From positions 1,364,001-1,428,000 of the forward strand of contig NZ_CP009238.1 in assembly GCF_000743945.1 (NCBI RefSeq): a stretch of 64,000 nt of DNA, written 5' to 3'. Below the pieces are notes generated by a model. It worked only from the letters and a program-made list of their open reading frames with translations. It was not told the DNA's origin and did not search any database. The translations under genes were made by a program, and so were the position numbers. The first letter of the stretch is position 1. Every line of letters starts with the position of its first letter. This DNA comes from Basilea psittacipulmonis DSM 24701. GTDB taxonomy: Bacteria > Pseudomonadota > Gammaproteobacteria > Burkholderiales > Burkholderiaceae_B. Below, piece by piece: positions 59,041 through 64,000 of this stretch.

Positions 59041-59520
59041 TTAGATATATTGCACTTCAATGATTTCGTATTCTTTTTCACCTGATGGAACGGTTACATT
59101 CACCACATCACCCTCCATCTTGCCCACCAATGCACGGCCAACAGGGCTTGTCACACTGATTAAATTCTGGCGAATATCAGATTCTGCATCACCGACTAAC
59201 TGATAGGTTAATTCATCGCCAGTGTCTAAATCTTCAATCGTCACGGTTGCACCAAAAACAACTCTACCTTCTTCTACATCAAGCGTACTCGGATCGATCA
59301 CATTAGAATTAGACAAAATACTTTCTAACTCTTTAATTCTACCTTCAATAAAACCTTGACGTTCACGTGCTGCGTCGTACTCAGCATTTTCAGACAAATC
59401 ACCATGTGAACGTGCTTCTGCAATCGCTTCAATCACAGCTGGACGTTCTACTGTTTTAAGATTCTTTAATTCTTCTTCCAAACGCTTGGACCCTTTTAAT
59501 GTCAATGGAATCGCATTCAT
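59041..59520 (-). CDS. greA: Transcription elongation factor GreA
   Basis: 159 residues. N-terminal coiled coil (about 1-75) with EARSHGDLSENAEYDAARE at the tip; its acidic DLSENAEY loop rescues backtracked RNA polymerase. The C-terminal FKBP-like domain (about 80-159) starts VVFGATVTI. GGAG lies 8 bases before the ATG. It is preceded by its own promoter and a terminator-like hairpin, so expression may be attenuated. Confidence 0.97.
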   Translation of the reverse strand: MNAIPLTLKGSKRLEEELKNLKTVERPAVIEAIAEARSHGDLSENAEYDAARERQGFIEGRIKELESILSNSNVIDPSTLDVEEGRVVFGATVTIEDLDTGDELTYQLVGDAESDIRQNLISVTSPVGRALVGKMEGDVVNVTVPSGEKEYEIIEVQYI

Positions 59521-59534
59521 TATTTCTCCAAACT

Positions 59535-59567
59535 AAAAAAAGTGAACCCCAACAAAATGGGGTTCGC
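59535..59567 (-). terminator. Terminator/attenuator hairpin in the greA leader
   Basis: GTGAACCCC / GGGGTTCGC 9-bp stem with one wobble pair (59542-59550 with 59559-59567), 8-base loop, then seven T on the minus strand. It lies between the greA promoter at 59590-59619 and the greA ribosome binding site. Confidence 0.8.
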
Positions 59568-59589
59568 TCAATACTTCTTAATGCTCATT

Positions 59590-59619
59590 ATTGTATATGA
59601 AAAAGTACTATATTTTCAA
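59590..59619 (-). promoter_or_regulatory. Probable greA promoter
   Basis: TTGAAA (59614-59619) and TACAAT (59590-59595) with an 18-bp spacer on the minus strand, giving a transcript start near 59583 and a leader of about 60 nt before greA. Confidence 0.55.
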
Positions 59620-59689
59620 GTGTTATCAATCAAATCCATCACTGCATACACATCATGATATACCCAACTTTATCGTTTTCATCCAGTCG

Positions 59690-60135
59690 TCATTAAACTA
59701 ATCACACTCACCACTTCGCGACACTCGCACCCAAGAACAAGAACACCACACACATTCACTACTATGCAGGGTTGTCACTCATCAAACAGTGCAGATGAAC
59801 TCATCATTAGGCTAATCAGTTCACCACTTCGTGACGCTTGCATCCAAGAACAAGAACACCACACACATTCACTACTATGCAGGGTTGTCAGTCATCAAAC
59901 AGTGCAGATGAACTCATCATTAGGCTAATCACACTCACCACTTCGCGACACTCGCACCCAAGAACAAGAACACCACACACATTCACTACTATGCAGGGGT
60001 TGTCACTCATCAAACAGTGCAGATGAACTCATCATTAGGCTAATCACATTCACCACTTCGTGACGCTTGCACCCTAGAACAAGAACACCACACACATTCA
60101 CTACTATGCAGGCTGATTACCCCTCAAACAGTACC
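59690..60135. repeat. ~114-bp tandem repeat, four copies
   Basis: CACCACTTCG recurs at 59709, 59822, 59936 and 60051 (spacing 113-115 bp), each with AAGAACAAGAACACCACACA, CATTCACTACTATGCAGG and (first three) ATCAAACAGTGCAGATGAAC. The fourth copy diverges after TATGCAGG. Confidence 0.92.
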
Positions 60136-60164
60136 GCTCACACTATCAAGAACCACTGATTCAA

Positions 60165-60917
60165 TCACACTAAATGATATGGTTTAGTACGATTGCCTAG
60201 TCCCAAATAGCTTTCAACAATACGTTTATCATTCGCTAACTCTTGTGCTTTACCCTCTAAGACAACTTCGCCCATTTCCAGTACATAGGCTCTATCAGCC
60301 ACTTGCAAAGCCGCTCTGGCATTTTGTTCAACTAATAAGATGGAAACACCATTATCTCTAAGTCGTTCGATGATTTGAAAAATTTCTTTAATAATCAAAG
60401 GAGCCAAGCCCAAACTAGGTTCGTCCAACATCAATAATTTAGGCTTTGACATTAAGGCTCTCCCCAATGCCAACATCTGTCTTTCTCCACCTGACAAGGT
60501 ACCTGCTTCTTGTTTTCTTCTCTCTTGCAAACGTGGAAAAATCTGATAAACCTCTTCCAACAAAGACTTTCTCAACGATGTATCAGCCAAGCGAAATGAA
60601 CCCAACATCAAATTATCTTCTACCGTCATAGAAGTAAATAATTCTCTTTTTTCAGGAACCAAGCAAAAGCCCGCCGATACACGTTCTTGGATAGGCATCA
60701 AACGCATAATTTCTTGGCAATAATACACCTCTCCTGTGAACTTTGCTTTTGATGGCAAAGAACCCATGATTGCGTTTAATAAGGTTGATTTTCCAGCTCC
60801 ATTGGCACCGATAACCGTCACCACTTCTGCCTCTTTCATATGGATAGAGACATCCTGCAAAGCCTGTACCTGACCGTAAAACACATTTAAGGATTTCGTT
60901 TCTAAAATATTCATCAT
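60165..60917 (-). CDS. livF: Branched-chain amino-acid ABC transporter ATPase LivF
   Basis: About 250 residues. Walker A GANGAGKST, signature LSGGERQMLALGRAL, Walker B LLMLDEPSLGL, and the LivF-type VEQNARAAL switch region. The start overlaps the fused LivM-LivG stop (TGATG); two further Met codons lie alongside, so the exact start is uncertain by one to two codons. Energises uptake of branched-chain or related amino acids. Last gene of livK-livH-livMG-livF. Confidence 0.95.
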   Translation of the reverse strand: MMNILETKSLNVFYGQVQALQDVSIHMKEAEVVTVIGANGAGKSTLLNAIMGSLPSKAKFTGEVYYCQEIMRLMPIQERVSAGFCLVPEKRELFTSMTVEDNLMLGSFRLADTSLRKSLLEEVYQIFPRLQERRKQEAGTLSGGERQMLALGRALMSKPKLLMLDEPSLGLAPLIIKEIFQIIERLRDNGVSILLVEQNARAALQVADRAYVLEMGEVVLEGKAQELANDKRIVESYLGLGNRTKPYHLV

Positions 60918-62680
60918 CACCCCAAATACGCTTCTAATACCACAGGATTGGTCTGAATCTCTTTAGGAGTACCTTGAGCAATAACAGTACCAAATTCAAC
61001 CACCACGATATGATCGGTCAGCTGCATCACAAAATCCATATCATGTTCGACCAACAGAATACTTAACCCCTCACGTCTGAGGTTCACTAATACTTGTGCC
61101 AAAGCTTCTTTTTCTTTAAATCGCAACCCTGCTGCAGGCTCATCCAACAACAGTAATTTAGGATCCAAAGCCAATGCTCGTGCAATCTCAACAATCCGTT
61201 GTTTACCTAATGGCAAGCTTCCCGCCAAAGCATCTAAACAATCACCTAGCCCAACACGTTCACACTGCATTTTGGCTTCTTGCAAAAGTTGAGCTTCACT
61301 TTTACGTTCAAGATGAAACAATGCTTGCAAGATCGAACTATTCGCACGAAGATGGGCCCCCAAAGCGACATTTTCTAAAACAGTCATATCGGACATCAGC
61401 TGAACATGTTGAAATGTCCTAGCCATGCCTAATTCAGCGATTTGTCTTGCATCCAGATGCGTAATATCTTGTCCCATAAAAGAAACGCGACCACTGCTTA
61501 ATGGCAAAACACCTGTCAATAAATTAAACGTGGTACTTTTTCCCGCACCATTTGGACCAATTAAACCTACAATTTGTCCAGCTTTTAAATTAAAACTGAC
61601 ATCATTGACCGCCACTAAACCACCAAACGCTTTTCTTGCCTTATCGACCTCTAAAATACATTCGCCATGCGTAGGTTTTTCTTTCTTTGGCAAAGGTGAC
61701 ACTTTTTTGGAAAGCATCCCACCAAAATGATGCTCGTCTTTTTTAAAGAAACGACAGAACATCGGCCAGATACCCTCTCTAGCATAGTGCAAAATCAAAA
61801 TCACCAAAACACCAAAAACAATCACCTCTGTGTTGCCGTTGATATGAAACAATCTTGGCATAATATCTTGGATTTGGTCACGTAATACTGTCACTAAGAC
61901 AGTGCCTAACACCGCTCCCCAAATATAACCAGCACCGCCAATCACCGCCATGAACAAATATTCAATACCATAATGCAAACTAAAGCTACTAGGACTCACC
62001 GCTCTTTGTTCATGTGCATACAACCAGCCTGCAATCCCTGCCAACACCGCAGAGAACACAAACGCGACTAATTTATAATGAAATAAGTTCACCCCGAACG
62101 ATGATGCCATTCCCGATTTATTAGGCAAAGAACGAATGGCCCTACCATTGCGAGAATTCAGTAAATTTCTGCTTACCCAGATAGCCAACAATACAAATAA
62201 GCAAATCAATACATAGTTGTAACGAGCGGATAACAAGGATATTCCAAAGAACTCAATCGGAGGCAGTCCACTTAATCCATCATGTCCGCCTAAAAAAGAC
62301 ATATTGCCGTACAAGTAATAAAACACCAGACACACCGCGATCGTGCCTAATGCCAAATAATGACCTGATAATCTTAACGTGATTTGTCCCAATAACCAAG
62401 CGATTAAAAAACTAATGATCACGGCGGCCAACAAGCCTATCCAAGGTGAAAGCCCATAGGCAGTCGTTAAATAAGCACTTGCATACGCCCCCAAACCTAC
62501 AAACGTCGCCTGTCCAAAAGAGGTCAACCCTGCTACCCCCGTCAAAATCACTAAACCGATGACGACTAAACTTGAGATACCGATGCTGTTTAATAAATTA
62601 ATCCAAAACTCTGGAATCTGCGGAAACAAAGGCAATACTAAAATCAGAAGAACAAATGTTATCGTTAAAATTCGTTTCAT
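60917..62680 (-). CDS. Fused LivM permease-LivG ATPase
   Basis: 587 residues in one frame. The N-terminal half (about 1-300) is LivM: signal-anchor-like start, several transmembrane helices, GLTSFGQATFVGLGAYASAY and the GGAGYIWGAVLG permease motif. A 40-residue linker leads into LivG (about 345-587): Walker A GLIGPNGAGKST near residue 373, signature LPLGKQRIVEIARAL, and Walker B LLLLDEPAAGL with LVEHDMDFVM. In most bacteria these are separate genes. It abuts livH by its start and livF by overlap, so it is a genuine operon member and not a frameshift artefact. Confidence 0.95.
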   Translation of the reverse strand: MKRILTITFVLLILVLPLFPQIPEFWINLLNSIGISSLVVIGLVILTGVAGLTSFGQATFVGLGAYASAYLTTAYGLSPWIGLLAAVIISFLIAWLLGQITLRLSGHYLALGTIAVCLVFYYLYGNMSFLGGHDGLSGLPPIEFFGISLLSARYNYVLICLFVLLAIWVSRNLLNSRNGRAIRSLPNKSGMASSFGVNLFHYKLVAFVFSAVLAGIAGWLYAHEQRAVSPSSFSLHYGIEYLFMAVIGGAGYIWGAVLGTVLVTVLRDQIQDIMPRLFHINGNTEVIVFGVLVILILHYAREGIWPMFCRFFKKDEHHFGGMLSKKVSPLPKKEKPTHGECILEVDKARKAFGGLVAVNDVSFNLKAGQIVGLIGPNGAGKSTTFNLLTGVLPLSSGRVSFMGQDITHLDARQIAELGMARTFQHVQLMSDMTVLENVALGAHLRANSSILQALFHLERKSEAQLLQEAKMQCERVGLGDCLDALAGSLPLGKQRIVEIARALALDPKLLLLDEPAAGLRFKEKEALAQVLVNLRREGLSILLVEHDMDFVMQLTDHIVVVEFGTVIAQGTPKEIQTNPVVLEAYLG

Positions 62681-63721
62681 TTATTCATCCTCGCTATGTT
62701 TTTTGTTTGTTATCGATAAAATCAATAACACAGGAATAATCACTCCAAAGACAATGACTTCTTTATAATCACTGGCCCAGAATGTACTAAAAGCCTCTAC
62801 TATTCCTACTAAAATCGCACTCGTGGCAGCCACAACATAGCTTGCTAATCCACCAATAATGGCCCCCACAAAGCCTTTCAGACCAATCATAAAACCAGTC
62901 TGATAATCAATCGTCACAAAAGACACTAACATAATGCCCGATATCACACCGATTAAAGAGGCCAAAAAGAAACTTAATCGTCCAGACATCGAGGTACTAA
63001 TGCCTACCAATCTTGCCCCCGTTCTATTTACCGCAGTGGCTCGCAATGCCTTACCATATAATGTTTTGCGGAAAAATAAAGACAAAGAAAGGATGATCAA
63101 CACGGTCATGCCGATCACGAATAATGATTGATACGTCCAAGTTAAACCAAACACCTCTACTTCACCTGAGAAAAAAGGTGTAGAAACCAAGGTTCCCTCT
63201 GGACCAAACATAATCAACCCTGTACCTACAAAAGCAAAGTGAACCGCAATACTCACGATTAACAGTGTTAATAGGGATTGATCCGCGACGGGTTCATAAA
63301 CCAAACGATAAATCATCGGCCCCATAGGAACGACAATTAAAATCGTTAATAATGCTTTGATCCAAATAGAGGGATCCATGGCTAATATCCAAGGCGTGCA
63401 AAAAATTAAACATAATGGATAGACGATATTCCCCAACAAAGGCCATAACATTAGTTTTAAAGGCTTACCTTTAAAATAAATAGGCAAGCCTTTTAAAAAT
63501 AAAATGACCCCCAGAAATAAAGGAATATATCGAATCACGGGCACTTGGGCCTGCATCATCGAAGCAAAGGTCAATGCACCAAAACTTAGGAATTCTCCTT
63601 GGGCGATAAAAACGACTCGAGTAACGGTAAACACAAGCACCAATGCTAGTGCCATTAATGCGTAAATAACGCCCGTCGTCAGACCATCTTGTAATAAAAT
63701 TTTTGCGATTGACCAATCCAT
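62681..63721 (-). CDS. livH: Branched-chain amino-acid permease LivH
   Basis: 346 residues. Starts MDWSIAKILLQDGLTTGVIY with eight or more transmembrane helices; VFTVTRVVFIAQGEFLSFGA, RATAVNRTGARLVGIS and the GLKGFVGAIIGGLASY permease motif are present. It is about 40-50 residues longer than typical LivH owing to an inserted hydrophobic segment at about residues 55-105 (IPLFLGVILFLKGLPIYFKG). The stop is immediately followed by the LivMG start. Confidence 0.93.
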   Translation of the reverse strand: MDWSIAKILLQDGLTTGVIYALMALALVLVFTVTRVVFIAQGEFLSFGALTFASMMQAQVPVIRYIPLFLGVILFLKGLPIYFKGKPLKLMLWPLLGNIVYPLCLIFCTPWILAMDPSIWIKALLTILIVVPMGPMIYRLVYEPVADQSLLTLLIVSIAVHFAFVGTGLIMFGPEGTLVSTPFFSGEVEVFGLTWTYQSLFVIGMTVLIILSLSLFFRKTLYGKALRATAVNRTGARLVGISTSMSGRLSFFLASLIGVISGIMLVSFVTIDYQTGFMIGLKGFVGAIIGGLASYVVAATSAILVGIVEAFSTFWASDYKEVIVFGVIIPVLLILSITNKKHSEDE

Positions 63722-63761
63722 TCTTGCACACTATTGGGAGATAAACAAAAATTATAAAAGA

Positions 63762-64000
63762 TTAATTTAAGTCGGGATCTAAAAACCACTGACCGTCTTT
63801 AATCTTAACAACCACACGCGAACGTTTGTCTAAACCATTATGATCGCTTGCACTAATGTTAAAGACACCGTCCACGCCTACGACGTTTTGAGTGTTCTCA
63901 AGTGCTTGTCTAAGTGCTTCACGAAACTCATCTGTACCAGGTTTGGCACCCGTTTCCAGTGCTTTAGGAATCGCATTATTCAACAATAACGCCGCATCCC
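63762..64000 (-). CDS. C-terminal part of a branched-chain amino-acid binding protein (LivK-like), cut by window edge
   Basis: About 79 codons of a periplasmic-binding-protein C-terminus (ALETGAKPGTDEFREALRQA, VVVKIKDGQWFLDPDLN). Reads off the right edge in the same frame. It lies 40 bp upstream of livH, as expected for the substrate-binding component of this transporter. Confidence 0.8.
   Translation of the reverse strand, partial: DAALLLNNAIPKALETGAKPGTDEFREALRQALENTQNVVGVDGVFNISASDHNGLDKRSRVVVKIKDGQWFLDPDLN

Larger units (their letters stand above)
59521..60164. other. 644-bp intergenic region before greA
   Basis: No gene. It holds the greA leader hairpin, the greA promoter, and the four-copy 114-bp array at 59690-60135, the last near the livF stop. 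Confidence 0.8.

Noticed and set aside
58512..60135. Regularly spaced repeats resembling a CRISPR array
   Set aside because: Whole 95-114 bp units repeat without unique spacers and no cas genes are nearby; these are tandem minisatellites.
60917..62680. LivM-LivG as an assembly artefact joining two genes
   Set aside because: The frame runs unbroken through a coherent linker, and gene boundaries on both sides are tight and normal.

Overview
The window looks like the chromosome of a low-GC betaproteobacterium of the order Burkholderiales, probably an Alcaligenaceae host-associate of the Basilea/Pelistega/Taylorella/Oligella kind. The main evidence is the gene order greA / yhbY-rlmE / ftsH / folP-glmM, the dapA-bamC pair, and a secA-DUF721 divergent pair, all in AT-rich sequence. 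The genus is inference; the gene order is read directly from the sequence.

Layout. Bases 1-29132 (45% of the window) hold three consecutive, same-strand giant trimeric autotransporter adhesins (TAAs). One has at least 2675 codons and runs off the left edge; the others have 4324 and 2522 codons. All start with the MNKIYK extended signal peptide, and the two complete ones end in a YadA-type anchor. The first two are paralogues 59 bp apart. Bases 29383-37401 hold an EamA exporter, heat-shock protease htpX, DNA polymerase polA, and a dapA-bamC-tautomerase operon. Bases 37528-38987 hold a solo HhaI-like cytosine-C5 methyltransferase next to tRNA-Ser(GGA); a 172-bp direct repeat duplicates the end of the methyltransferase gene together with the tRNA 3' end. 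Bases 39122-44018 hold a phase-variable Opa-like outer-membrane protein, a flavin reductase, an HMW1C-type cytoplasmic N-glycosyltransferase and a Sel1-repeat protein. Bases 44491-52931 hold secA, a DUF721 protein, a SWIB protein, a LysR/hydrolase pair, an acetyltransferase, a cyclophilin-like protein, a decayed yagU and an OlsB-like acyltransferase. Bases 52951-59520 are the housekeeping block glmM-folP-ftsH-rlmE-yhbY-greA. Bases 60165-64000 are a branched-chain amino-acid ABC operon with a fused LivM-LivG protein.

How the parts may work together. The most interesting combination is a surface system made of giant TAAs rich in N-X-S/T sequons, a cytoplasmic HMW1C-type N-glycosyltransferase 12 kb away, and two poly-G tracts (G9 in the largest TAA, G10 just after the signal peptide of the Opa-like protein). 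Together these would give glycosylated, phase-variable surface adhesins. SecA, which would export them, and BamC, which helps insert outer-membrane proteins, lie in the same window, although both are generic housekeeping functions.

A second theme is intergenic minisatellites. Five unrelated short tandem arrays (periods about 54, 95, 99, 114 and 130 bp) fill the gaps between operons, alongside two stretches that are nearly G-free on the plus strand. Simple rho-independent terminators bound most transcription units.
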